A stretch of DNA of 64,000 nt from Corbicula japonica (GCA_038501625.1 JAZAYU010000001.1:3162001-3226000); one strand, 5' to 3'; positions 34,301 through 49,000 are shown, counted from the stretch's first letter. Notes: a model not told the origin generated them from the sequence alone. A program made the numbers and translations.

Positions 34301-37300
34301 AGTAACTTGTGGACTGACTCCTACAGATTGTAACTTATAGATTAACCTCAGATGGTCAACTTTATCAAATGCTTTGGAAAAGTCCATAACAATGACGTCA
34401 GTTTGGTGACCCTGTTCTAAGTTGGTGTAGAGTTCCTGTGTGAAGTTGATGAGTTGGGTTTCGCAACTATGACCCGATCTAAAGCCATGTTGGAACGGGC
34501 TAAGAATGTTGTTTTTATCAAAGAAGGACATGAGATTTGAAACCACGATATGTTCAAGAAGTTTGGATGCAATGCATGTTAGAGATATGGGGCGATAGTT
34601 GCTGGGATTACATTTGAGACCTTTTTTGAAGACTGGTGCTCCTCACAGTTGCTCCCTTACCTTTAGGTTGTACTGCCATACTAGACTCCTACTAACAGTT
34701 GCTCCATTATCTTAGGTTGTACTGCCATACTAGACACCAATTAACAGTTGCTCCCTTACCTTTATGTTGTACTGCCATACTAGACACCTACTAACAGTTG
34801 CTCCATTATCTTAGGTTGTACTGCCATACTAGACACCAATTAACAGTTGCTCCCTTACCTTTATGTTGTACTGGCATACTGGAAACCTACTAACAGTTGC
34901 TCCATTATCTTAGGTTGTACTGCCATACTAGACACCAATTAACAGTTGCTCCCTTACCTTTATGTTGTACTGCCATACTGAAAACCTACTAACAGTTGCT
35001 CCATTATCTTAGGTTGTACTGCCATACTAGACACCTACTAACAGTTGCTCCCTTACCTTTATGTTGTACTGCCATACTGAAAACCTACTAACAGTTGCTC
35101 CATTATCTTAGGTTGTACTGCCATACTAGACACCAATTAACAGTTGCTCCCTTATCTTAGGTTGTACTGCCATACTAGACACCAATTAACAGTTGCTCCC
35201 TTACCTTTAGGTTGTACTGCCATACTAGACACCAATTAACAGTTGCTCCCTTACCTTTATGTTGTACTGCCATACTAGACACCTACTAACAGTTGCTCCC
35301 TTACCTTTATGTTGTACTGCCATACTGAACACCTACTAACAGTTGCTCCATTATCTTAGGTTGTACTGCCATACTCGACACCTACTAACAGTTGCTCCAT
35401 TATCTTAGGTTGTACTGCCATACTAGACTCCAATTAACAGTTGCTCCCTTACCTTTAGGTTGTACTGCAATACTAGACACCTTCTAACAGTTGCTCCATT
35501 ATCTTAGGTTGTACTGCTATACTAGACTCCTACTCACAGTTGCTCCCTTACCTTTAGGTTGTACTGCAATACTAGACACCTTCTAACAGTTGCTCCATTA
35601 TCTTAGGTTGTACTGCTATACTAGACTCCTAACAGTTGCTCCAGTGATTCATTTTGCCCTGCATCCTGCGTCATGGACGCACAATTTTTCCTGAGGATGC
35701 ATAGATTAAGAATATGTCCGTCCCCGGGACGCAATAAAAATCCGGACAAGACTAAATTGCATTTGCCAACATTACGACGCAGAGTTATTATGCTTCGCAG
35801 CCAAAACACAGTTTGTACTGCGCTGTCTGATTGGTAACAAAACACGTTTTGACCAATCGGGGAGCTTATTGTTTAATTCATTGGACAAACGTTCATTCAA
35901 AGCGCCCGGATGTAACACCCGAAACATTCATCATGCCACCCAAAAAAAGGCTAAAATCGGACGAAAAGCAGAAAAATTTATTTGGTTTTTTTTCGGTAGT
36001 AACATTCACAACAAAAAGGGTGAAACATCGAACGATGAAAACAATAACATGCTAAATTCCAACCCTGAAAATACTTCAAAATAGTCAATTAATGAAAAAA
36101 AAAGATCGTCTATTTCAAGCACATTGGTTGAAACTTTATGCTTGGTTACGACATGTTAAAGAAGAAGATCAAGAAAAATACATATATTGCTCCTTATGCA
36201 CTGATAACAATAAGATGAACAGCATGCATAAAGCTGTGAAAAATCATAATTTCCAACACAGCACTTTATCAAGGCATGTGATGTTGCCTGATCACAAGAT
36301 GTGTCAAATGAGAAATGAGTCAAAACAAGACAAAGCTCTCAAAGTTTTACTTAAAAGTGTTCATTGGATTTGTGAGGAAAATTTGTCACTTGTTAAGTAC
36401 AAGTCTTTGATACAGTTTTTACATGAACTAAAAGTGCCAGATATTTCTGTTCTAAAAGAAGGACCTTTTGGATATGAATCAGAATATTCAGCAACTGAGA
36501 TGCTGAAAAGTTTATCATTGGTATCAGAAAATGATGTGAATAAGTTGTTGACTGAATCATCTTTTGTCACTGTATTGTGTGATGAGAGTACTGACATAAT
36601 CAATGTCAGACTTGTTGTTTATGCTCAAGTCATTACAAAGGACTTTACACCGTGTACCTTGTATGTTAACAATACTGAATGTAAGGACCCAACAGGAAAA
36701 GGAATCGCTCAAGCAATTATGGCTGAGATGTCTGGGAGAGGTGTGCCTATAACAAAAGTTATGTCACTGGGTTCCGATGGGGCATCCGTTATGACTGGGT
36801 CAAAGAATGGTAAATAATTGGACTTAAACGTGGATTTTCAGTCCAAAATCAGATTCTTGTTAAACACAGAAACAGGCTTACGATTGAAAAACAGTCTATG
36901 CTTATGAGGGTCAAAATGAATTCTAGTTCAAGATCTGATCTTGCAGAGAGAGCACCACCTGTCTTCAAGGACACACGAGAGAAACGTCTGTTCTCAGTGA
37001 AATCCAGAGACTTGAACAAGTAGTTAATGGCTAGCTAGCTCAGTCAGAATGGCGTAAGTTCTTGATCAGGAGCAGTCCGAACTAGAAATGGACATAACTG
37101 TTTAATGTTAAGGGTATTTTCTACCAGTCACATTTAATGAATACCATTTGATTAAACAATTGAAATTTGAAGAAATTTCTTTTTGTTTTTGGTTGTTTAA
37201 TATTAACATAGATACAAGGGCACTGTATTTTATTTATCTATACAGGACCCATTAGTTTCAGGTTTGGACGCGTTGTTTTGGAAGATGTGCATCTCGCAGA

Positions 37301-40300
37301 CTCATTAAATCGAAATTCAAAATGAATCACTGTTGCTCCCTTACCTTTATGTTGTACTGCCATACTAGACACCTACAAACAGTTGCTCCATTATCTCAGG
37401 ATGTGCTGCCATACTAGACACTTATTAACAGTTGCTCCCTTACCTTCAGGTTCTACTGCCATACCAGACACCTATTTACAGTCGTTCCCTTACCTTCAGG
37501 TTGTACTAGACACCTATTAACAGTTGCTCCCTTACCTTTAGGTTGTACTGCTATACTAGACACCTATTAACAGTTGCTCCCTTACCGTTAGGTTCTACTG
37601 CCATACTAGACATATATTAACAGTTGCTCCCTTACCTTCAGGTTGTACTGCCATACTAGACACATATTAACAGTCACTCCCTTACCTTCAGGTTCTACTG
37701 CCATATCAGAAACCTATTTACAGTCGCTCCCTTACCTTTAGGTTGTACTGCCATACTAGACACATGTTAATAGTTGCTTCCTTACCTTCAGGTTGCACTG
37801 CCATACTAGACACATGTTAATAGTTGCTCCCTTACCTTTAGGTTGTACTGCCACACTAGACACATGTTAACAGTTGCTCCCTTACCTTCAGGTTGTACTG
37901 CCATACTAGACACATGTTAATAGTTGCTCCCTTACCTTCAGGTTGTACTGCCATACTAGACACATGTTAATAGTTGCTCCCTTACCTTCAGGTTGTACTG
38001 CCATACTAGACACATGTTAATAGTTGCTCCCTTACCTTCAGGTTGTACTGCCAAACTAGACACATGTTAATAGTTGCTCCCTTACCTTTAGGTTGTACTG
38101 CCATACTAGACACATGTTAATAGTTGCTCCCTTACCTTCAGGTTGTACTGCCATACTAGACACATGTTAATAGTTGCTCCCTTACCTTTAGGTTGTACTG
38201 CAATACTAGAACAATGAACAGTTGCTACCTTACCTTCGAAATGTAATGCCATAATTAATACCCATTAAAAACTGTTCCCTTACCTTTAGGATATACCAAT
38301 ATACATTTACTAGTCACCCATTAACACTTGCTCTCTTATCTTAAAAATATTTGCTTGTACTGGAGACCCTTAAACAGTTGCTCCCTTACCTTCAGGATGT
38401 ACGGCCATGCTTGACACCCATTTACAGTTGCTCACAAGTTTCTTACTTAACTCTTGCTTCAGCAAATTGTATACTCTGATGTACCTTTGAGTCTGTAATT
38501 TAGAACAAAATGTTAGTAGGAAATAACACAAATTCAGCAACAATTGTTTGTTTGTTTTTTATTTCTAATGAATAGCATTTATTTCACAATAACAAAACAA
38601 ATATATTTTCAATGTTTTATTTTTTCTAAAAAATAATGTCTGAAAAATACAATCCTTTAAATTGTAAGAAATGTCTGATGGCAAAATTCCATCTACATGT
38701 TAAATGACAATAATAATTAAATGCCAATGGCAAACTTTCAAAAAACCTATTAACAGTTTCTCACTGAAAATTCTAAAAACCATGATCTATGTACTGATAA
38801 ACAATGTACTATAAAGTAATTATGGAATGAAGTAATAATGATTATCCCATTTAATATATAATGGTCTGCATGTTGATGTATACATGTACATAACAAAAAA
38901 CTAAATATATTTAGTTATCACCATTACAACCAAATCCTGCAACATTTATGGCAGCTCTTTGAAATTTTCCTTATCTACAGTTACATAATGTACAAACATC
39001 TGTCGTAAACACTTACAGCTACAAACAGGAATGGTCTGACAGGGTGAAATCGGACACACTGCACCATGCCCTTAGACTTCGAGAACGGATTTTGAGACCG
39101 TCTCCGCGACAACTGGTGTATTAAAACAGACCGTGACTGACCATTCGGCATAACTGTAGCAAAGTAGTCTCCCTTTGCATGCCATGTGACTTGTGTTACT
39201 TCCTGAAATAAACATCCATTTAAGAAATTAACAAAAATTAGTCTCTCTAACCAATCAAAGACTTGTAAACATGTTGCAGGAGAAACCTACGGAGTTGTAG
39301 AAGTTACAGGCAAATCTTGACTCTGAGTAACTAAACTCTATGCCCATTTTTGTAAAATCATCCAATCAAAATAATTGATTTCCTGAATTGATAAGGGATC
39401 TGCAAGTAATGTCGGTTTCCTTCAACAAATTCACTGAAATAAATTATCACAGCTCTATGTACATGTATACATGGATGTGCTGAAAGTCTCTTTTGCAATA
39501 GCCAAAGGAAACTGAGATATTAATGTTTTCCCATATTAAAAATACATCTGTGACTAGAGAGTTATGGTTAACAGAATGACTACATGCATAGTGAGCTATT
39601 ACCGACCGAACAAACTTCTTCACTAGATGTAGATTAATTAAATGTAACTGAACATAAATATCATTAGTGAAAGTTAAGCAAGAACAACTTACAAAACCAT
39701 GTGTCAGTTTCAGTCTGTATCCTTCAGCATAATTTTCACCCTCATACACTGTCCAGCTAGCAGGTACCCGAGAATCTACAAACATAAAGTGATTGATCTG
39801 GTTAGGGTGACCCTGCCTAACTGACAAAACTTTTGTTGCCAGTATAACTAGAGCATATCAACACAGTATGACCAATGTCCCCTATTACTTGAATCTACTA
39901 TTTGATCCATTCAGCACTACAACTTTCACACACAAATACTCCCATTCATGTTCAATCTATCTTTCAAGACAAGATATCTTGTATTGAAACACTATTTCTT
40001 ATACATCTTGTCTTGAAACACTATTAAGGATTGAATCGATATTTCAAACATATGATTTCAAAATAACTTGACAGAAGAATGCCAGAATGATATATTTCAA
40101 AACTTTTTTTTTTCAGTTGAAAAAACTTAGGAATCCAATAAGGTTATTACCATAGGCATCTTCTTGCTGAGCAAATGAATTCAGCATATTGTCTGTGTTT
40201 GTTACTTGGAGTTTATCACCCATTCCTGGATTCAACAATACAACGCTTTTGTCCCTGAAATTAGAGTTGAAAAAACACATTAAATGGACTGGTATTATAA

Positions 40301-43034
40301 AATTAATAGTTAAATTACCCCCACAAATCCACTTTCAATAAGAAAGTTTTGCAGATTCCTTACTTCAATTACTTATTCACTAAATATTTAAACATATAGC
40401 ATTCTAAACGAACAATGGAAACAATAACATTTGTAGAACCATGTTCAGTCTATCTTTCAAGACAAGATATCTTGTATTGAAACACTATTTCTTATACATC
40501 TCGTCATGGAACACTATCTGTTATACATCTCGTCACGATACACTATCTTTTACCAATCTCGTCTTGAAACACCATTAAGGATTTAATCGATATTTGATGG
40601 TTTTCATCTGGGTATGGAAAACAGTTATGTTGTTTAAATGTGTGAAGCCTGAATGGCTTCTCATGTACTTTAAACAATCCAACTGTTTTTCATACCCAAA
40701 TGAAAACTATCAAATATTGATTCAATCCTTTTATTTACACACACATATACTCTCATTAATACATAAATTTTGAGAAGAATTCTTGATATAACGGCCTGTT
40801 CGAATGGCTGTTGGAACAGCCACATTGACAGCAAATTGAACATCGGTACGCTTTTTCACAGCAACTCCTGGCAAAACATACGTGCTCAGTGACGTCACAC
40901 GTCAAAACAGTGTGCAACCTCCAATAAATTGCTAATGGTTCTAGTGAAGCCAGGGTTTTCAAAGTAAAACGTCACACTGTTTACCATCAGAAATTATGAT
41001 TCGTTAGATAAATAAGACTTCATGATAGAGGACTAAGTTGAAATGTTAATATTCTGTCATACATCTCGTCTTGAAACACTATCTATTATACATCTTGTCT
41101 TGAAACACTATCTGTTATACATCTCGTCATGAATCACTATCTGTTATACTTACAAAACACAGGCCACAAGACACACAGCTGGATTTGGATTCCAAGCAAG
41201 GCAGGTAACTAAGCCATCAACTTTCCAAGTCTTCAGACAACGTCCAGTTGATACCTCCCAAATCCTGACCGTGTGATCATCAGATCCTGAGACTAGCCAC
41301 TGACCACTAGGGTCCACTGAGATACTCCGTACAAGATCTGTGTGTCCTCTGTATATCTGAAGAAATGCAAAAGTTTTCCTTCAAATACAAGACTTACAAA
41401 TTTCCACCATTGGAAACTTTACTACCTGAATTTAAGTGTTTTTGTCCTGGAATACTGATATATTAATTTTGGTAATCTGTATAAACACAATCATAAACTA
41501 CCGGTATTAAACTCAATTTTAGTTTGCAAGTCTTAATTAGTTAAGATTTTCTTTAATTATGTTTTTGATAAGATTTTAGAGATAAAAAAAAACTAAATAT
41601 TATTTGTTTGTAAAAGGTATCGCATTTCCGGATATGTGTCAGTTTTACAACATTTGCTAATCATACTGTGCCACTATTGTTATTCGCTTGAAGTGTGAAA
41701 ACTTTTAGGTGTCATATTTTTTAGTGATAAATTTCAATGGTTGGAAATTTCCAGAGTAAAATTTATAGAAAATTAAAAGGAAAGACTTGACTTAAAGTTC
41801 GAAGTTCAAAATGTGGGGTGTTCGAATTATCGAAGGTTAATGTAAGGAATATAGGCTTTTTGCCAGGACTTAGATATCAGTTTGATATATCGACGGTGTT
41901 CGAAATATCGAAGTTCAAATTTTCAAGGTTCGACTGTATTTCAAAACAAGATCATGCAATTTCCAATATGATATACTTAACACCACTTAATGCACAAAAA
42001 CCACGATATTTCCAGTGAACAGTTAAAAAAATTAAAATAGATGGAGAAGACACTGGAAACTGACCACGACAAATATCAAAATATTGCAGGCTAGGTTTCA
42101 TTGAGCCTGTTCATAGGCAGTAATGGGAATGCATATTAAAGTCCATGCAGCCTAGCCCTTGGTTAAGAGCTACTCAATATCTACACAAACATGTATCATG
42201 CTCAAAGGCCTTCAATGATAACAGGGCTGAAGGTTATAAAGTTGAGATTGGAAACCAGTCTCAAATCTCAAGCATCTGATTGGCTGGTCGCCATTTCAGC
42301 CAATCAGATGCTTGAGATTTGAGACTGATCTCCAGATTTAGTTTTATGATCTTGGGCCCAGTACAAATTGAATCATCAGAATGCACAGGCAGAATTTTTT
42401 CAGCCTTTATACTGCCAGACAACACTATATATGATATTTAAATATAATGTAGATGGAAAAGGCACTTAAAAAGCCATCGAACATGACAAATACCCAAAAA
42501 AAGGAGTTTGTAGTAATGCCATAGATTTTAATACTTACCTAAATTGAAAATTACCTCTCAGTAAAGTTTGCATGCAGTAAGTAACCATAGCATTTGGCAA
42601 CCAAATGTTACTATTTCATTATTATTTATACAACTCACTGGTCAGAAATGATTTCACCAGATTTCAGACTGACACTGTGTTTAACTGACCGAACAATGAC
42701 TAAATCTAAACTAAAACTAAATCTTTCTAACTGATTTACAAACAGCGTATTTCAAGGCATTTATTTAGCTTTCATACCGATAACAGGGCATCAAGCTATT
42801 TTCCCCCAAATGATAGGCCATGGGTCCTTCCCCTGGCAGTGAAAAAAAAGCCCTGGATAATAATCTTTTTCTAAAAGTTAAGTTTGTAACAACACTCTAA
42901 ATAAAATACTTTTTTTGTTAAATGAGATCATCAGAACCACTGATCATACTCACAATTGACTGTGTTGTTGGGAATGGCTGTAGATCTTTCGGTTTTGGTA
43001 ACTTGGGGATCAGATCCTCAGGGTCTACATTCAT
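31312..43034 (-). CDS. BOP1: BOP1 WD40 propeller exons
   Basis: Nine exons code the C-terminal beta-propeller: [40 protein letters not shown] with [13 protein letters not shown] (first GH-WD repeat); [47 protein letters not shown] and [24 protein letters not shown] and [69 protein letters not shown] and the end [12 protein letters not shown]. The glycine codon of HPEG|DN is split by the 6.1-kb intron that holds the exon-derived minisatellite. Confidence 0.95.
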
Positions 43035-46000
43035 CTGCAATATATTCAACAAATTATAACACACATATCCAATAAAATCCAGTTACAACACAAGACGGCT
43101 GTACTTGCCTGTAGCAGTAGTTTTGTGTTACTTTTACACTAGTGTAACAACAAAACATTAAATATTTAGTGCAACACCAAAACAATAACTATCATTAAAT
43201 ACATCACTCATTAACTGTTATAAACAACTTACATTGATTTTTGGATTTAATAAAACCTGCACTAAGATTTTATGCATGTTCCATTAAAAACATACTCCCA
43301 GCCCACCATCCTTATCCCGTGAAGTACTTGATTTGAAGTTTCTAAGTTTCAGTTTAACCCCTTTCCTCCATAGAAACACCTTTATTGTGAAGGCAAACAG
43401 TTGAGATCCAGATCAGCCGGCACATCTGTGCCGTCTGATCAGGATCTAAACTGTTTGCATTTTTTATTTATTATTCAAGTTATTTCTGACTAAAATGTGA
43501 CCAGTGCAGATCATGATCAGACGGCACAGATGTACAGGCTGATCTGAATCTACACTGGTCGCACATGCGTAAAAATGCATATTTATGGAGGAAATGGTTA
43601 AAGATAAAGGTATTTAATTATTTAACAGATATTATCTTGTTGAAATTAAATACTGTCTTCATCATAATTATTACCCAGATCAGTTCTCATTTCAGGATTA
43701 TTCTCTAAACACTTAATTTCATTAATTCTGAAAGACTGAAACTTTTTAGCCACCATAAAACATTGTGAGGTAATATACACTTACCCTCATTTTTCTTTGC
43801 CTTGGACACAGATACAGGTCCAGACATCTCTCAAAACGCTCGTTTATGAATCTTGGGTAAGCTGGGACTCCACGTAATGAGGAAAACTTCTGTGGGATAA
43901 AGTTGATTCTTCTCTCCTCTGGCTCTTGTTCTCGCCATTTTTCTTCCTGATCAAAGTAACAGAGAAATATACTTTTAACAATAATGAGGTGAATATAATT
44001 TCAATTTGAATTAGTTTACCTAATACAAATTTAACTAACAAAAGACAATTTAACACACATAGTGAAGACAACAAGGATGTTACAAAAAACACCCAATTTT
44101 GGATATCTCGAAATAAAATCTACGGTCTTAGCAACTTGGATAAACAAGTGTGGACTGTATATGTCAAGAAAATCACAAAATTATTGAAGCCACGCAATGT
44201 GAATTATTCCTTCTGTGATATTTTTTTTAAGTTTTAGTTTTTTATATTTTACGAACTGGCTAACAATTCTGTTTCATTTTCACATTACTCTGTGATATTG
44301 TTACATATTTTCACAGTTATTGATACTGTTTACTGTGATCAGACTAAAAGGATGCAGAGAAGAATATCATACTGCAGAGAAGAATATCATACTGCATTCA
44401 TTTATTTATTTGTGCTAGGAAATTTACTTTTCAACACCTAATAATCAGTATAAAATTTTGATAATGGGAAGCATTTGGGTAAACATTAATGGCTAAGCAG
44501 CTTATAAAGCACTGTGCACCTACCTCTTCCTTGGTGAAGAGATATTCTGGAGGTGGATTGTAGCTCTCTTCATGCCCAGGTAACACCAGTTTAGGTGCTG
44601 GAATATGCTGACGATACCTCTTGTTGAACTCAGTCTGTAAGAATTCAAGTTTTGAGAAATGTGTAAAGTTATATTATTATGTTTCTATAAAAACTTACAT
44701 AAGATCCAAAACTATAGCAAATATTTTTAGAAATAAACCATTTTCAGTGAAATGAAAAAAAGTATCAAGTATGAAAAAGTACATGGCATTTTGTGTATGT
44801 ATGAATAGAACAAATAATTTTATGATCCTGTTTGTGCTGGTTTCAAAATCAAACTCTGAATATCAGGGTACACAATGGAAATTGTTAGTAAAACCCACCC
44901 AGGCAAAGGAAGCTAATGCACAGTGTATTTGGTGTTTCTAAAAGAGAGTTAGTCAACTTTAACCCTTTCCTCCATGTAAACTTCTTTATGACATGAGCAA
45001 ACAGTGTAGATCCAGATCAGCTGACACCCTACGGCCGAATGATCAGAATATACACTGTGCACTTGTACATTTATTAGGCTATTTCTGACCAAGATGTGAC
45101 TAGTGCAGATCCAGATCCGATGGCACAGTGATGGATCTGCTATCATATGTTCTGGATTATTTTCTTCAAAATATTTTTTTAACTGACTAAAGACTTACAG
45201 AACATTATCATTTGAGATAACAACTGTATAATTTAGCTTGAATAAATGGGATGCCTTGTTTTACATATGACATAGGATAAGAAAATGAAAAATCTAAATA
45301 AATATGCATATCTGTTGGCTTATTACAGCACTACAATCACCTTCCCATATTGACACATCTAATTTCACTAAAATAAACTGCAAAAACCTGAATATAATTT
45401 TTTTAATTTTAAAAGGAGAAACATCTTTTTCTTAGTTACTTTACTGCATATATTCACATTTTAAAGCATGGGCACACAGTGTAGATCCAGATCAGCCAGC
45501 ACATCCATGCCTCTGATCAGGATCTGCACATTTTGCTTTTTGACAAGAAATAATCTTATAAATCAAAGACCAAAGATCAGATCCTGATCAGACAGTAAGT
45601 ATGTACTGGCTGATCTGGACCTACAACGTTCCCCCATTGATAACAGCCATCCTTTTTGGGGGGTAAAGGGTTAAACCAGTAGATTTTAGATTTCATGCTT
45701 CATTGATAAAAAGCTAAAAGTTATTCCAACATCCAACCACTACAAGAATTACAAGCTAACATCTATTCCACACATTTGTTTGGATTACAGACCTCTTCAT
45801 CATCTTTCCATATCATGTAATAGTTAGGTTCCTCTTCATCCTCCTCCTCAGCATCTTTTTCTTCTTCTGTCTTTGATGGTTTCATCCAGCCCATCTTCAA
45901 TGCATGCACCATCTGACCAACCTGTTGCACAACTAATTCTATAAAGCTTTTGTAAACCCTGCACTTGCTGAAGTCATGCCATGTTCGTGATCAATATGTT

Positions 46001-49000
46001 TTAAGGGATGTTTCACAGCAATTTATTTACTGCAATGTGCAGATCGAGATCAGACTAAGCAGATGAATATGCTGATCTTGGACTGTGCCAAAGATTTAAA
46101 AACTGAGTTCAGAGACCAGTTTAGGTCTTAAGCATCTGATTCGCTGAAATGAAGACAAGTCTCCCTTTCAGCTAATCACTTGCATGATATTTGAGTCTCG
46201 TCTCCATTCTTTTATAATCTTGGGGCCTGGTTGCAATGGTTACAAATTGCTGTGCTTAATAATGGTTAAAAGAAACTAGTCCTTAAGCTGACAGATCTCT
46301 CAGTTTTGTTTCACTTTATGTTATTACCTTTAGTTTCTCCCATTTTGATGGTACGAAGCTTCTTTTGTGTTCTGGTCTGTTCGATAAGGGATGAATCATC
46401 ACTTCGCTGGAAAACCAGTCCACCCATGGCTAGAAATATAGAAAACCAATCAAATATAGGTAACATTGAGAAGAGGGCCATGATGGACATGAAATAAAAT
46501 GAAAGCTTTTAACCCTTTCCTCCTTATATATGCATTTTATTGTATTTGCGCCCAATGTAGATTATAAACAGGCGGCACATGTGCCATCTGTTCAGGATCT
46601 GCATTTCTCGCTTTTGGTTATAAATAACCAAATAAGGCAATAAAAAAAATATTTTAGATTCTCATCCCCGCCCGCCCCTAGGTAAAAAAATCGGAACATA
46701 TTCTGTTCCGGACAAAACAGGTTTTAGACCATCCCGGATATGGAAAAAAACATGGCCAACAATAATAAAATGAAATTTTCATCATTTCAAAGCTTGCCGA
46801 AGGTGATGAAAGACTGATGTGGCTTTTCAAGCAAGAATAGGCACCAACCTGCTACTTCTGTAAGTTTTTATCATAATTTTTTGGAAGAAATTGAAAAGAC
46901 GGACGAATATTCTACACATTCTACACAAAGGTTCTGGTAACTATAAATGCCATTTTCTCACAATTTTAAGTTAGTTTTCACTTCTGTTTTCAGGTATTTC
47001 GTTAATAAAAAATAAAAATTTAAAAGTGTCCACCCGCCCCTTATTTTCCCAAAATCCAGATGTGAATCTAATAATTTTTTTCTCTGGCCTAAATACAAAA
47101 GTAAACAGCGTAGATCCTGATCAGATGGCACATGTGTCGGCTGAACTGGATTTTTACTGTTGGTCCATGCCAAGAAAGACATATACCGGGTATACGGAGG
47201 AAAGGGTTAATACCGACAAGAAAGATTGTCAGAATCTGTTATAGTTGTACATCAAATCATGTTTCATTACTAAGATTAATGATTATTGACAGATTCGATC
47301 AAAATCTTGCACTAGGTCAATTTTCTAAGAAAAGATACCACTCCAGGACCTGACTGCCAATACACATGAAGATACCTCATATTGCTGTTCAGTGGAGAGA
47401 GTTGGATGTTGTTTCTTCTGCAGGTTTTGTATCAGCTGTACATCCTCCTTGCTCAACACAATCTTCTGACCAGTCAGCTTGTTGTGAACTGTTCTCCTAT
47501 AACACAATTACTGCAAAATCAGTCATATACTAGAATGTGTGCTCCGACACTGATGCCCTCACTGCTACAACATTTGTAACAAAGGGCCATAACTCTGGTA
47601 AAAATGATTGCAGGAAAAAAATATTTTTTTACAAAAATCTACACATCCTTCTTGATTACCGGTAACCAAGATGTTGCCAAGGCAGATACAGATCAGACAG
47701 CATGAATGTGCCATCTATCTGAATATATACTGTACTTGTCACATGTTTTAACATGTATGCAATGTAAATGGAGTAAGGGTTAAATAGATACAATTGTAAC
47801 AAAAGAATCGAGTTCTGTAATAAGTCATTTTGTTTAAGCACAGTACTGAACATATTGATACTGACAAGCACAGAAGAACACAATACTAGGAGTCGGTGTT
47901 ATAATTGGAGTAGAAATGTAATGAAAATACAAAATGTTATTTTCCTTAAACTGGGCTATAAAACATTATGGTCAAAAGCAGAAGTGTACTTTACTTATTT
48001 TAGTCAAAATACAAATTTACAACTATTGTTGTATTTTCCTATTTGTACATCAGGTTTGAATAGCACATCAGACTAAATACATGTTCTTGATAATCAGCTA
48101 TTTAAGAATAAATATTATACTCGTCATTCTACACAAGTAACTGAACATCTAACAGTTGGAAATGAAGTACTTCTGACAAAATGCTTGTCGAGTAATGCTG
48201 CCAAAATCACAAATCAAAATCATCACACCTCTCTTAGAATTTGGAATAAATACAAATCAGCCCCACAGACTGCCTAATGGTCAGATCACTATTATTTGAT
48301 GAACAGTACAAATAAATCCTTAACTAACGGAAAATGTTTTTGTAAATAATCAATGTTGAATTTGTGTAAATAACCAGTGTTGAATCAGTAAATTTCATAA
48401 GTAAACTTGTGTTTGTCAGATATAAAAGTTTGTAGTTTTTGTGCAAAATCTAATAAGGGCTGTTCCAGGAAAAAAGGAGTGGGAGGGGTGGAACTGAAAT
48501 TAATTAAAATTTGATGGGTGGGGGGTGATTCATGGAAGCACAAGTATGTGTTGTTTGGGGGTATTTTAACAATTTTAATTGTGTTGCTTGTGGTTAATAA
48601 AAACATTCTAAATGTGTTGTGGGGGGGGGGGGGTTAAAGTGGTCAATAATAACTAATTTGTCTTGTCTGTAAAACCTGACATTAATCATCCGCTTGTCAC
48701 AGCTGGTAAGCATACAAAAACTGAAAACTTGGTACGCTGTTATTTATCGACGTTAATATGTTATATCGACACCGGCATAAAATGGCAAGATCCATGGACA
48801 TCGAACATGTGGCCAAGATTTTGGCCACAAATAATTTAAATACCCTTGTTGAAACATTCAAATGTATGTATAAAGCTAACTATTATGATATGTTAATAAA
48901 TTTTTATCACTGATTTGGTAATGAATCCGTTATTAAGCGATGTTTATGCTGACAAGTGTGGCATGTCTAAATTCGGATATTGGTCAGGCTCCTGTTCGCG

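Larger units (their letters stand above)
32755..38389 (-). repeat. ~50-bp minisatellite derived from a BOP1 exon end and its splice donor
   Basis: About 50 units of 49-50 bases fill the intron between BOP1 exons 38390-38492 and 32179-32263, in three blocks (32755-33170, 34641-35642, 37332-38389) separated by a LINE and a hAT element. On the transcript strand a typical unit reads GTAAGGGAGCAACTGTTAAT, then a GTGTCTAGTATGGCAGTAC core, then AACCTGAAG. The upstream exon ends GAGCAACTGTAAATGGGTGT, CAAGCATGGCCGTACATCCT, GAAG and its intron begins GTAAGGGAGCAACTG. The unit is therefore a copy of the last 43-44 exonic bases plus the 5' splice site. Units nearest the exon (38200-38389) are the most diverged; 37600-38200 is homogenised. 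In the distal blocks, units with an intact GGTAAG alternate with units where it reads GATAAT, giving a 99-base higher-order period. Confidence 0.9.

Noticed and set aside
36361..36603. Minus-strand open frame of 80 codons
   Set aside because: Shadow of the hAT transposase fragment.
32755..38389. Regular ~50-bp repeats that look like a CRISPR array
   Set aside because: Whole unit repeats without unique spacers, in an intron of a eukaryotic gene, and the unit derives from the neighbouring exon.
39447..39827. Minus-strand open frame of 126 codons as a gene
   Set aside because: Only 39693-39775 is real: it is a BOP1 exon; the rest is intron read-through.
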